Shown: piece by piece, positions 28,709 to 36,900 of the stretch
Position numbering within the stretch: the stretch's first letter is position 1
Layout: each line of letters begins with the position of its first letter
From: Xanthomonas cucurbitae
Lineage (GTDB): Bacteria > Pseudomonadota > Gammaproteobacteria > Xanthomonadales > Xanthomonadaceae
Length of the DNA: 41,115 nt
Assembly: GCF_002939885.1 (NCBI RefSeq)
Contig: NZ_MDED01000014.1
Span: 64,283 to 105,397 of the forward strand
Direction: 5' to 3'
The notes under the pieces: model-generated
Told to the model about the DNA's origin: nothing
Seen by the model: the letters and a program-made list of their open reading frames with translations, nothing else
Database searches by the model: none
Position numbers and translations under genes: made by a program

Positions 28709-29238
28709 TGATGCGGTTCCGTTGAGGAAGAAGCGGGCTGGGCAGGCGGGGCGGCCTGACCGTTCGCAGCGGATTTATCACCGCCGCCACTGAACATGTA
28801 CTTGCCGACCAACTGCAGCAGATCCACCGCCGGCTGGGTGAAGCCAATCTCTTCGCCCGGCTTGAGCGTTTCCGGGTCGCCGCCCGGCTGCAACCCGATA
28901 TAACTCTCGCCCAGCAGTCCGCTGGTGAAGATGCCGGCGGAGGTGTCGGCAGGCAGGTCCTTGTACTTGGTGTCCAGCGACAGGGTCACCACCGAATCGA
29001 ACTTGGTGGGGTCCAGGCTGATGTCGGCCACCTTCCCAATGGTCACGCCACCGATCTTCACCGGTGCCTGCGCGCGCAGCTGGCCGATCTGGCTGAAGCG
29101 CGCAATCAAGGTGTACTGGCTGGAGCCGAAGCCCCAACGCTGGTTGGTCGAGGCCACCGCCAGCACCAGCAACGAGGCCAGGGTCAGCAGCAAAAAGGCG
29201 CCGACGGCGAATTCGAGTCGTGGTCCACGCATGGCCAT
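28705..29238 (-). CDS. mlaD: MlaD MCE-domain substrate-binding subunit
   Basis: This 177-residue inner-membrane protein has one N-terminal transmembrane segment (about 10-30, FAVGAFLLLTLASLLVLAVA) and one MCE domain. The domain is seen in IARFSQIGQLRAQAPVKIGG, VTIGKVADISLD and FTSGLLGESYIGLQPGGD. In the family it forms a hexameric ring under the MlaFE transporter and guides lipid. The C-terminus is Ala/Pro/Ser-rich and low in complexity. It overlaps mlaC by four bases and follows mlaE by 8 bp. Confidence 0.96.
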   Translation of the reverse strand: MAMRGPRLEFAVGAFLLLTLASLLVLAVASTNQRWGFGSSQYTLIARFSQIGQLRAQAPVKIGGVTIGKVADISLDPTKFDSVVTLSLDTKYKDLPADTSAGIFTSGLLGESYIGLQPGGDPETLKPGEEIGFTQPAVDLLQLVGKYMFSGGGDKSAANGQAAPPAQPASSSTEPHQ

Positions 29239-29246
29239 GGGCTATC

Positions 29247-29996
29247 TCACCTGAACAACATTGCAGAAAGGACGAAGTTGAACATCAACACCAGCAACGA
29301 GGCGTTCACCACCGCGCGCGTGGTGGCGATCGAGGTGCCTTCGATGGTCGGCTCGGCATGGAAGCCCACGTAGGCGGCGACCAGCGCGGCAGTGCCGCCG
29401 AAGATCGCCGACTTGAGCAGTGCCACGCCGAAGTCGTCCCAGAAGTCCACGCTGGTGCGCAGCCCCGACCAGAACGTGCCGTTGTCGATGCCCAGCACAT
29501 GCACCGCTTCGAAATAGCCGCCGGCGATGGCCAGCGAGCAGAACACCCCGGTCAGCAGCGGCACCGTCAGCACCGCCGCCCAGAAGCGCGGCGCCACCGC
29601 CTTGGCCACCGGGTCGATGGCCATCAGCTCCAGCGCCTTGATCTGGTCGGTGGCACGCATCAGGCCGAGCTCGGCGGCGATCGAGCTGCCAGCGCGGCCG
29701 ATGAACAGCAGCGCGGTCAGCACCGGCGCCAGCTCGCGATACAGCGACAGCCCCAGCAGCGTGGACAACGCATCGGACGCACCGTAGGTGGAGAGCGTGC
29801 GGTAGCCCTGCAAGGTCAGCACCAGGCCGACGAAGGCACCGCCCACCGCAATGATCGGCAGCGAGCGCGCGCCGACCTTGTAGATCTCGCGCACCAATTC
29901 GGCGATGAAATCGCGCGTGGGCAGCGAGCCGCGCACCACCGTCAGCGAGAACAGGCCGGCGCGGCCAAGACTGCGGATGGATTCGACCAGGGCCAT
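29247..29996 (-). CDS. mlaE: MlaE ABC-transporter permease
   Basis: This 249-residue permease has five to six hydrophobic segments. The MlaE family core is visible in GGAFVGLVLTLQGYRTLSTY, SLYRELAPVLTALLFIGRAG, SSIAAELGLMRATDQIKAL and the C-terminal TSIATTRAVVNASLLVLMFN. It forms the membrane channel of the MlaFEDB lipid transporter. Its ATG (29994-29996) shares one base with the mlaF stop, so the two are translated together. The frame extends upstream through mlaF in another reading, which is not real. Confidence 0.95.
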   Translation of the reverse strand: MALVESIRSLGRAGLFSLTVVRGSLPTRDFIAELVREIYKVGARSLPIIAVGGAFVGLVLTLQGYRTLSTYGASDALSTLLGLSLYRELAPVLTALLFIGRAGSSIAAELGLMRATDQIKALELMAIDPVAKAVAPRFWAAVLTVPLLTGVFCSLAIAGGYFEAVHVLGIDNGTFWSGLRTSVDFWDDFGVALLKSAIFGGTAALVAAYVGFHAEPTIEGTSIATTRAVVNASLLVLMFNFVLSAMLFR

Positions 29997-30790
29997 CAGG
30001 CGGCGCTCCGGTCGCGGCGCGGGGCGGCGTCGAAGGCGATCGGGCCATCCGGCTGGCCGTGCAGGAACTGCTGCACCAACGGGTCGGTACTGTCCTGCAG
30101 TTGTTCTGGCGTGCCGGCGAACACGATGCCGCCATTGGCGATCACCACCGCCTGGTCGCAGATCGGCAGGGTCTCGTGCACATGGTGGCTGACGATGATG
30201 CTGGTCAGGCCCAGGCTGTCGTTGAGGCGCTGGATCAGGCTCATGATGACTCCCGAGGCGATCGGGTCCAGCCCGGTCAGCGGCTCGTCGTAGATCATCA
30301 GCGGCGGGTCCAGCGCCAAGGCACGCGCCAGTGCCACGCGCCGGGCCATGCCGCCGGACAACTCGCGCGGCCAGGCATCGGCGGCGGCGAGCAGGCCCAC
30401 CGCATGCAGCTTCATCTGCACCAGGCGCCGCAGCACCGGCGCCGGCAGGCGCGTATGCGTGCGCAGCGGCAAGGCCACGTTGTCGGCCACGCTCAGGTCG
30501 GTCAGCAGCCCATTGCCTTGCAGCAGCACGCCGACGTTGCGGCGCATCTCCAGCAGCGCACGGTTGCCGTGCGGGATGGGGTTGCCGAACAAGGTGACGG
30601 TGCCGGCCAGCGGGCGTAGTTCGCCGGTCAATGCGGCCAGCAGCGTGGATTTGCCGCTCCCCGACGGACCGAGCACGGCGGTGATGCTGCCGCGCGGCAC
30701 CTGCAACGAGACGTCGCGCAGGATCGTGCGCCCGCCGCGATCGATGCGGACGGCGGACAGGTGCACCACGGGGGGAGCGGACGCTGACAT
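29996..30790 (-). CDS. mlaF: MlaF ABC-transporter ATPase
   Basis: This 264-residue cytoplasmic ATPase drives the Mla transporter. Walker A is GPSGSGKST near residues 41-49, the ABC signature is LSGGMARRVALARAL near 143-157, Walker B is MIYDEPLTG near 163-171, and the switch His is in VSHHVHET. It is the first gene of a six-gene minus-strand operon. The ATG at 30788-30790 has AAAGG upstream. No promoter is certain; a possible minus-strand TTGACG lies in the gap at about 30880. Confidence 0.96.
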   Translation of the reverse strand: MSASAPPVVHLSAVRIDRGGRTILRDVSLQVPRGSITAVLGPSGSGKSTLLAALTGELRPLAGTVTLFGNPIPHGNRALLEMRRNVGVLLQGNGLLTDLSVADNVALPLRTHTRLPAPVLRRLVQMKLHAVGLLAAADAWPRELSGGMARRVALARALALDPPLMIYDEPLTGLDPIASGVIMSLIQRLNDSLGLTSIIVSHHVHETLPICDQAVVIANGGIVFAGTPEQLQDSTDPLVQQFLHGQPDGPIAFDAAPRRDRSAA

Positions 30791-31169
30791 CCAGGCCTTT
30801 AACAGAATTCCAACGCGATAGAGTAACCGTCACACGGCTGAACATAACCGAACCGCCGCGTGTACTATTGTCGCATCATGCGTCAACGTTGCAGTCCTTT
30901 GGTGAAGCATGCTTCATGCAACAACGTGTCCTACAACGCAGGACACGCCTCGTTCGCCAAACCTACGCGGTGAGGGAGCAGGGCCGCGGGTGCCCGGGCT
31001 TGGTCCGGCATGCCGGGGATGCGCACCCCGGACACTAGCCGGGCCACTCTCTAACGGCTGCCGGCCGACCCGGATCTGTCGAGTGCGTCGCGTTGTTGGC
31101 ATCGGCGTCTTGTCGGATCGGCGCCAAGAAGCAACGATCCGCGCTACATCGTCGCCGAAGGAGGTATCC
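30791..31169. other. divergent spacer between mlaF and the DUF6916 gene
   Basis: These 379 bp should hold the promoters of the mla operon (minus) and of the DUF6916 gene (plus). A short hairpin CCGGGG/CCCCGG lies at 31013-31031. No gene is supported. A plus-strand frame from 30909 runs into the DUF6916 gene but has no ribosome-binding site or conserved content. Confidence 0.5.
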
Positions 31170-31457
31170 ATGGAATTGCTGACGCTTGAACATTTCGCCG
31201 GTAGCGTCAACGAGACCTTCGCCGCCGCATTGAACGATGGCGAAGTGCCCTTCGTGCTGGTGGAAGCGAGGCCGCTGAAGAACGCGGTCAACCCGCAACG
31301 TGCGCCATTTTCGTTGCTGTTCCGCAATAGTTCCGCCTTCCTGTTTCCGCAGCAGACCTACCAGATGCGCCATGCACGCCTGGGCGAAGTGGGCATTTTT
31401 CTGGTGCCGATCGCGCGTGAGCGCGATGGGTTCCTGTATCAGGCGGTGTTTAACTGA
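31170..31457 (+). CDS. DUF6916-family small protein
   Basis: This 95-residue protein begins MELLTLEHFAGSVNETFAAA and continues VPFVLVEARPL and RAPFSLLFRN. It ends IPIARERDG-like (LVPIARERDGFLYQAVFN). The pattern fits the DUF6916 family, found next to tail-collar (MdpB-like) genes. The start is strongly supported by GAAGGAGGTATCC directly upstream. No signal peptide or membrane segment is seen. It overlaps the convergent acetyltransferase gene by eight bases. Function is unknown; linkage to three tail-collar genes suggests it acts with them. Confidence 0.75.
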   Translation: MELLTLEHFAGSVNETFAAALNDGEVPFVLVEARPLKNAVNPQRAPFSLLFRNSSAFLFPQQTYQMRHARLGEVGIFLVPIARERDGFLYQAVFN

Positions 31458-32022
31458 CCTGCTCCGACGGCTGAGCAGGCCGCCGCCAGTGCATCTGCAG
31501 ATGCGTCTGATTGCTGCAGCCGGCAACGAAGCCGTGGCGGTCGTACAGGCGACGGGCGGACGGATTGGCGTGCAGCACGTGCAACGACAACACGCATCCG
31601 GCCGCACCCGCCCACGCCTGCGCACGGGCGATCAGCTGCGAGCCGATGCCTTGGCCACGCCACTCCGGCAACAGGCTGATATCGATCAGCGTATGCTGCG
31701 CCGCGCCGCGGTGCAGATACAAGCGGCCGACACGTAGGGCGTTCACCTGCACGAGCAAGAAGTCGGCATCTGCAAAATGCTGCCGATAATGCGCGCGCTG
31801 CAGGGTGAATTGTTGCCCGGTGAACGCGCGCTTGACCGCGTCCGGCCAGGGCACGCTGGCGAGTTCGTCGCTGCGCGTGCTGGCGTAAAGCTGTTCCAGC
31901 CAGGCCAGGTCATCGGGTTGTTCGGGCCGCAATACCAACGCCGCCGCCGTCGGTGCACAGGCCACCTTCGTCCCGGATTGCAGGCGCGCGGACGCCTGCG
32001 CAACGTGCTTGGGGGCCGGCAT
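31450..32022 (-). CDS. GNAT-family N-acetyltransferase
   Basis: This 190-residue protein has the GNAT fold. The N-terminal part starts ALVLRPEQPDDLAWLEQLYA. Motif A is LPEWRGQGIGSQLIARAQAW (the acetyl-CoA loop RGQGIG), then HVLHANPSARRLYDRHGF of motif B and an unusually Trp/Arg-rich end (QMHWRRPAQPSEQ). It lies downstream of the three tail-collar genes, with a 3-bp gap from the first, and probably shares their transcript. The substrate could be one of the collar proteins or an unrelated small molecule; the sequence does not tell. Confidence 0.88.
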   Translation of the reverse strand: MPAPKHVAQASARLQSGTKVACAPTAAALVLRPEQPDDLAWLEQLYASTRSDELASVPWPDAVKRAFTGQQFTLQRAHYRQHFADADFLLVQVNALRVGRLYLHRGAAQHTLIDISLLPEWRGQGIGSQLIARAQAWAGAAGCVLSLHVLHANPSARRLYDRHGFVAGCSNQTHLQMHWRRPAQPSEQVS

Positions 32023-32025
32023 CGC

Positions 32026-32562
32026 TCAGGGAAACACCGGGTAGTCGCCCTGTAGCGCGATGCAGAAGTTCAATGCCAGGTAGGGCTGCCGGTTCTCGTG
32101 TGGCAGACCGGCACCGGTGGGGAGCAGCATGACCGGAGAGAACTGCTTGTCCGGCGCGGCATTGGTGAAGGGCCGCTCGCTGTTGATGCTCAGGTTCGAA
32201 AACGCCGCGCCGCTTGCCGGGGTGCCGCTTTTCTTGGTCTGATCGGTTTGCGCGTAGGCGTTGACACCATGCTCATGCGAAGGCATCTGCGTGGTGAGCA
32301 GACTCACCGATGCCGCGCCGAAGGCGTTGCCCATCGCGTGTGCGGTCAGGCCCGGGCCCGGGCCCTGTTGGCAACCGGCACGCGCGCAGAAGTTCGGTAA
32401 CTGGAAAGTACTGCTGCCATTACCGCCGTAGGCCAACGCGAGCAGTGAGAACAGCGCGGTGTTCTGCGCCACCGGCAACGTGGCACCGTTGCACAGTGCC
32501 CATCCGTACGGGTTGTAGTCGAAGCCGAATAGCTGGATTTCGCCGAGATAGGGTTCGGTCAT
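32026..32562 (-). CDS. tail-collar (MdpB-like) protein 1
   Basis: This 178-residue protein begins MTEPYLGEIQLFGFDYNPYG and continues WALCNGATLPVAQNTALFSLL, then LAYGGNGSSTFQLPNFCARA. This is the phage tail-collar domain of microcystin-dependent-protein (MdpB) relatives, which also occur outside phages. In this copy the common PDLRGR motif is replaced by PNFCARAG, so it is the most divergent of the three. The end LNFCIALQGDYPVF is conserved among all three. No signal peptide is present. It is third of three tandem paralogues and is followed by the GNAT gene. Exact function is unknown. Confidence 0.85.
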   Translation of the reverse strand: MTEPYLGEIQLFGFDYNPYGWALCNGATLPVAQNTALFSLLALAYGGNGSSTFQLPNFCARAGCQQGPGPGLTAHAMGNAFGAASVSLLTTQMPSHEHGVNAYAQTDQTKKSGTPASGAAFSNLSINSERPFTNAAPDKQFSPVMLLPTGAGLPHENRQPYLALNFCIALQGDYPVFP

Positions 32563-32621
32563 GTTGCGTATCTCCGAGGGAGCGGATGCGCGCTGCAGCC
32601 AAGCCGGCGCAGTGCGCCGGA

Positions 32622-33149
32622 TCAGGCCTGCTGCGGGAAGATGCCGAGGGTGGCGATGCAGTACTGCACCGTGAGCGCCGGCATCAGGTTGTCGTGCGGC
32701 TGGCCGCCGCCGGCGTACGAGGTGCTCTGCCCTGACATCGGCTGTGCGGTCGCGTTGGTCAAATCGCTCACGTAAAACGTTGTCCCGCCGACTGCGGCCG
32801 GCAGCAGGCCGGCCGGTGCGCTGGCGGTCGCGGTGGCGGTGGTGGCCTGCGCGGTATGCGTATGCGCCGGCAATTGCAGCTCGGTCAGCGTCACCGTTTC
32901 AGTGCCGCCGGATTTACCCAGGACATAGTTGTTCAGCGCCGGTCCCTGGCCTTGGTGCACCGGCAGGCGGCCGCGCAGGTCCGGAACGCCGAAGGTCGTC
33001 TGACCGTCGCCGCCGTAGGTGGTGCCCAGCAGCATGAACAGTGGTTCGTAGTCGGAAATCTTCAGCGCCGAGCCGTCGCATGCCTGCCAGCCCTGGGGCG
33101 TACGACCGAAGCCGAACATGCGGATTTCGCCGATGAATGGAGTGCCCAT
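32622..33149 (-). CDS. tail-collar (MdpB-like) protein 2
   Basis: This 175-residue paralogue begins MGTPFIGEIRMFGFGRTPQG and continues WQACDGSALKISDYEPLFML and LGTTYGGDGQTTFGVPDLRG, the canonical tail-collar layout. A Thr/Ala-rich middle (HTAQATTATATASAPAG) resembles a flexible or exposed part, and the C-terminus is PALTVQYCIATLGIFPQ. The ATG at 33147-33149 has AGAGGG upstream; the frame is open to 33233 without conserved content. A 59-bp gap separates it from paralogue 1. Confidence 0.88.
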   Translation of the reverse strand: MGTPFIGEIRMFGFGRTPQGWQACDGSALKISDYEPLFMLLGTTYGGDGQTTFGVPDLRGRLPVHQGQGPALNNYVLGKSGGTETVTLTELQLPAHTHTAQATTATATASAPAGLLPAAVGGTTFYVSDLTNATAQPMSGQSTSYAGGGQPHDNLMPALTVQYCIATLGIFPQQA

Positions 33150-33198
33150 GAGATCCCTCTTGATCGATGACGCGCCGTATGCGCGCAGATGGAGACGG

Positions 33199-33744
33199 CT
33201 AGTTGCGCGACGGGAAGATGCCGGACAGCGCAATGCAGAAATTCAGCGCTGTGTAGGGCTGCAGGTTCGGGTGCGCCTGGTTGCCACCGGCGGTCGCGAC
33301 CGTGGCCTGGGTCAGCGGCACCAGCGCTCCCGGCGCGGCATACAGCGAGGTGACCGCTGCGGCTGTACTGACATTGGCGGCAAACACCCGCCCGCCTGGC
33401 GCGCGGTTATTGCCGGCAGCACTGGCGCACTCCATCAGGTGGACGTGCGGGGGCAGGTTGTCGGGTGCCAGGGTTACCGTCTCCGCACCTGCGGCCTGGG
33501 CCATCGGCACCGGCGACGGTTGCCAGATCGGATCGACCGAGGGCCCATATCCGACCGGTGTGCGCCCGCGCAGGTCCGGCAAGGCGAAGGTGGTTCTGCC
33601 ATCGCCGCCGAAACGCGTGCTGAGCAGGCTGAACAATGCCTGGTTCTGGTTGACGGGCAACAACTGACCATTGCATTGCGCAAAAAACTTTGGCGCGAAG
33701 GCGAAGCCGGTCAGCATGACCTGACCGATGAAGTACTCGCTCAT
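33199..33744 (-). CDS. tail-collar (MdpB-like) protein 3
   Basis: This 181-residue paralogue begins MSEYFIGQVMLTGFAFAPKF and has QCNGQLLPVNQNQALFSLL, then FGGDGRTTFALPDLRGRTPV, a typical tail-collar domain. The end LNFCIALSGIFPSRN matches that of copies 1 and 2. The ATG at 33742-33744 has a strong AAGGAG seven bases upstream. It is first in the minus-strand cluster and faces the autotransporter gene across a 251-bp divergent spacer. No other phage structural or lysis gene is near, which argues against a prophage. Confidence 0.88.
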   Translation of the reverse strand: MSEYFIGQVMLTGFAFAPKFFAQCNGQLLPVNQNQALFSLLSTRFGGDGRTTFALPDLRGRTPVGYGPSVDPIWQPSPVPMAQAAGAETVTLAPDNLPPHVHLMECASAAGNNRAPGGRVFAANVSTAAAVTSLYAAPGALVPLTQATVATAGGNQAHPNLQPYTALNFCIALSGIFPSRN

Positions 33745-33995
33745 GCGGATCTCCTTGCGTAGGTGCTGCACCGACAGCCGTCGGGGTGTGGCGTACAGAT
33801 ACCCGCCAAGGCCGTGTCCGGCAAGCCTCACATGTTCAAAACTGGGATGAAGTATTAATTTTTTGTTCTTTAACTGGCAGTCAGTTCCTGTTCCAATGCC
33901 TTCGCAATGCCGGAAGGGGCTTTCTTCGGGGCGGCATTGCCTTCAGGCACGAGGACCGTGCTGGCGCCGGGGTGGCGCTTCTCCAGGGGTAGAAC
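33745..33995. promoter_or_regulatory. divergent promoter region, tail-collar cluster and autotransporter
   Basis: This 251-bp spacer separates two outward-facing genes and should hold both promoters. Its centre (about 33836-33880, ATGAAGTATTAATTTTTTGT) is far more AT-rich than the surroundings. Clear sigma-70 boxes could not be assigned with confidence. Confidence 0.45.
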
Positions 33996-36900
33996 GTGAA
34001 CAAGTTGCAGGGGCGTGGGATGAGGGCTGGCGTGCCGGTGCGCCGGGTCGTGGCGTGGGTGGTGTTTGCTCTGGCGATGCTGTTGCCTGGCTTGGCCTGG
34101 TCGCAAGGCGCGTCCGCGTACTGCCCAACGCAGAACCGGACCATCAATCAGGGCCAGTCGGCCACGTTCGACGTGACCAATTGCGATGGTCCCACCGACA
34201 TCGGAATGGGCGATGACCCCAGAAACCCGCTGGCCCCTTTCGGCAACGGCGGAGGTAATGGCAGCACTCCCAACGGAACCATTGTCCTCAGTGAGCTGGC
34301 CGGACCTCCCAACAACACGCAGACCGTCACCTATACGCACGGAAACAATAGCGCCACGTCCGACACGTTCTACCTGCGCGACGAGGACGAGAATGTCCTC
34401 ACCTTCAACATCACCATCGTGCCGTCGCGATCCGCCAGCATTGCGGTGACGCCGGCCAGCAGTTTGGAAAACAGCGGCGGCTCGTTCGTCTACACGGTCA
34501 CGCTGAGCCAGACCAACAGCATGGCCACGACGGTGAACCTGACCCGCAGCGGTAGCGCGGACAGCGCCAACGACTATTCCGGCGCGCTAAGCACCGTCGT
34601 GATTCCGGCCAACGCCACGTCGGCCAGCTTTACCATCACCCCGACCCCCGACGCGACGGTGGAAGCCGATGAGACGGTCGTCTATACCGTTGGTACCGGT
34701 ACCGGGTACGTCCCCGGCAGCCCGGGCAGCGCCACTGCCATCATCGTCAACGATGACTTTCCCGTCGCGAGCATTGCGGTGTCCCCGGCCAGCGTGGCCG
34801 AAAATGGCGGGAACAACCTGCTCTATACCGTCACCCTGAGCCAGGCCCCGACCTCGCCCGTCTCGATTGGTTTCGTCACTGGCGGTTCGGCGACGTCCGG
34901 CACTGACTATACAGCTGTCAATTCGTCGCTGGTCATTGCGGCCGGCCAGACCACCGGCACCATCACCATCGTGCCCAGCCCCGACACCACCGCCGAGCCC
35001 GACGAGACCGTGACCATCACCCTGGACAATGGCAGCGGTTACCTCGTGGGTGCGCCAGCCAGCGCCACCGGCACCATCGCCAATGACGACCAGCCGGCGC
35101 TGTCGATCAACGACGTCTCCCTGAGCGAAGGCAATGCCGGCACCACCAATGCCACCTTCACGGTATCGCTCAGCCAACCGGCCGGCGCCGGCGGCGTCAC
35201 CTTCGACATCGCCACCGCCAATGGCACCGCCACCGCTGGCGTGGACTACGTGGCGTCCAGCGCCACCGCGCAAACCATTCCCAACGGCAGCAGCAGCGCC
35301 ACCTTCACCGTGCTGGTGAACGGTGACACCCTCAACGAGCCGAACGAAACCTTCTTGGTCAACGTCAGCAACGTCGCCGGCGCCAGCGTGACCGATGCAC
35401 AGGGAGTGGGCACCATCGTCAACGACGATGCACTACCGGCGTTGTCGATCGATGACGTCAGCGTCAACGAAGGCAATAGCGGGACCGTCACGGCCACGTT
35501 CACGGTGAGCCTGAGCGCTGCCAGCGCGCAGGCGGTCACCGTCAACTACGCCACCGCCAATGGCAGTGCCACCGCCGGCAGCGACTACACCGCCGGCTCG
35601 GGGACGCTGAATTTTGCGCCCGGCGTCACCACGCAGACCGTGGTCATCACCGTCAATGGCGACCTCACGGTCGAGTCCAACGAAACATTCAGCGTCAATC
35701 TGTCCGGTGCCACCAATGCCGCCGTCGCGCGCGCGACCGGCACGGGCACCATCCTCAACGACGATGTGGTGGTCACCATCGCGCCGACGTCGTTGCCGGC
35801 GGCTACTGCCGGCACGGCGTACAGCCAGAACCTGAGTGCCGCAGGCGGCACCGCACCTTACAGTTTCGCCATCACCGGCGGCGCGTTGCCGGCCGGGCTC
35901 ACCCTGAGCGCCACCGGCGTGCTGGCCGGCACGCCCACCGCCAGCGGCAGCTTTGGCTTCACTGTGACGGCTACCGACAGTGGTGTCCCGAGCTCCGGCA
36001 ACCGCGTCTATACGCTGACCGTGGGCGCGCCGGCCATGACCCTGCCGGCGACCACCTTGCCCAACGGCACTGCCGGCCAGGCCTACAGCGCGCCGATCAC
36101 CCCGGCTAGTGGCGGCATCGCACCGTACACCTACGCGCTCAGCACCGGCGCGTTGCCGCCGGGAATCTCGATCAATAGCGCGACCGGCGCGCTCAGTGGC
36201 GTGCCGACGGCGCCAGGCAGCGCCAGCTTCACCCTGACTGCGACCGACAGCACCGGCGGTACGCCCGCACAGGCCAGCCAGAACTATGCACTCAACATCG
36301 TTTCGCCCAGCATCGTGGTGGCACCGAGCAGCTTGCCCGCTGCCACGCGCGGCACGGCCTACAGCCAGGGCTTGAGCGCCAGTGGCGGCGCTGCGCCATA
36401 CACCTATGCGATCAGCAGCGGGGTGTTGCCGGCGGGCCTGAGCTTGGCCAGCAATGGCACGTTGTCGGGCACGGCCACGGTGGAGGGCAGCTTCAGCTTC
36501 ACTGTCCAGGCCACCGATGCGAATACCTTCACCGGAACGCAGGCCTACACGTTGACGGTAGCTGGCCCGAATCTGGTGCTGCCAGCTTCCACCCTGCCGG
36601 CTGGCACAGCCGGTCAGGCGTATACGGCGGCCATCACCCCAGCCACCGGCGGCACCGCGCCCTACAGCTATGCGCTGAGCGCGGGCACACTGCCGGCCGG
36701 CATCGTGGTGGATGCGGCCACGGGTGGATTGAGCGGTACGCCGACGGTGGCGGGCAGCTTCACCTTCACGCTCACCGTTTCCGACAGCACGCCCAGCCCG
36801 GCTGCGCAGGCATCGCGCAGCTATTCGCTGACCGTCGCTGCTCCGCAGGTGGTGGTGGCACCGAGCAGCTTGCCCGGCGCCACGCGCGGCACGGCCTACA

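Noticed and set aside
31170..33744. The tail-collar genes as part of a prophage
   Set aside because: No capsid, portal, terminase, tail-tube or lysis genes are near, and the neighbours are host genes such as the mla operon.
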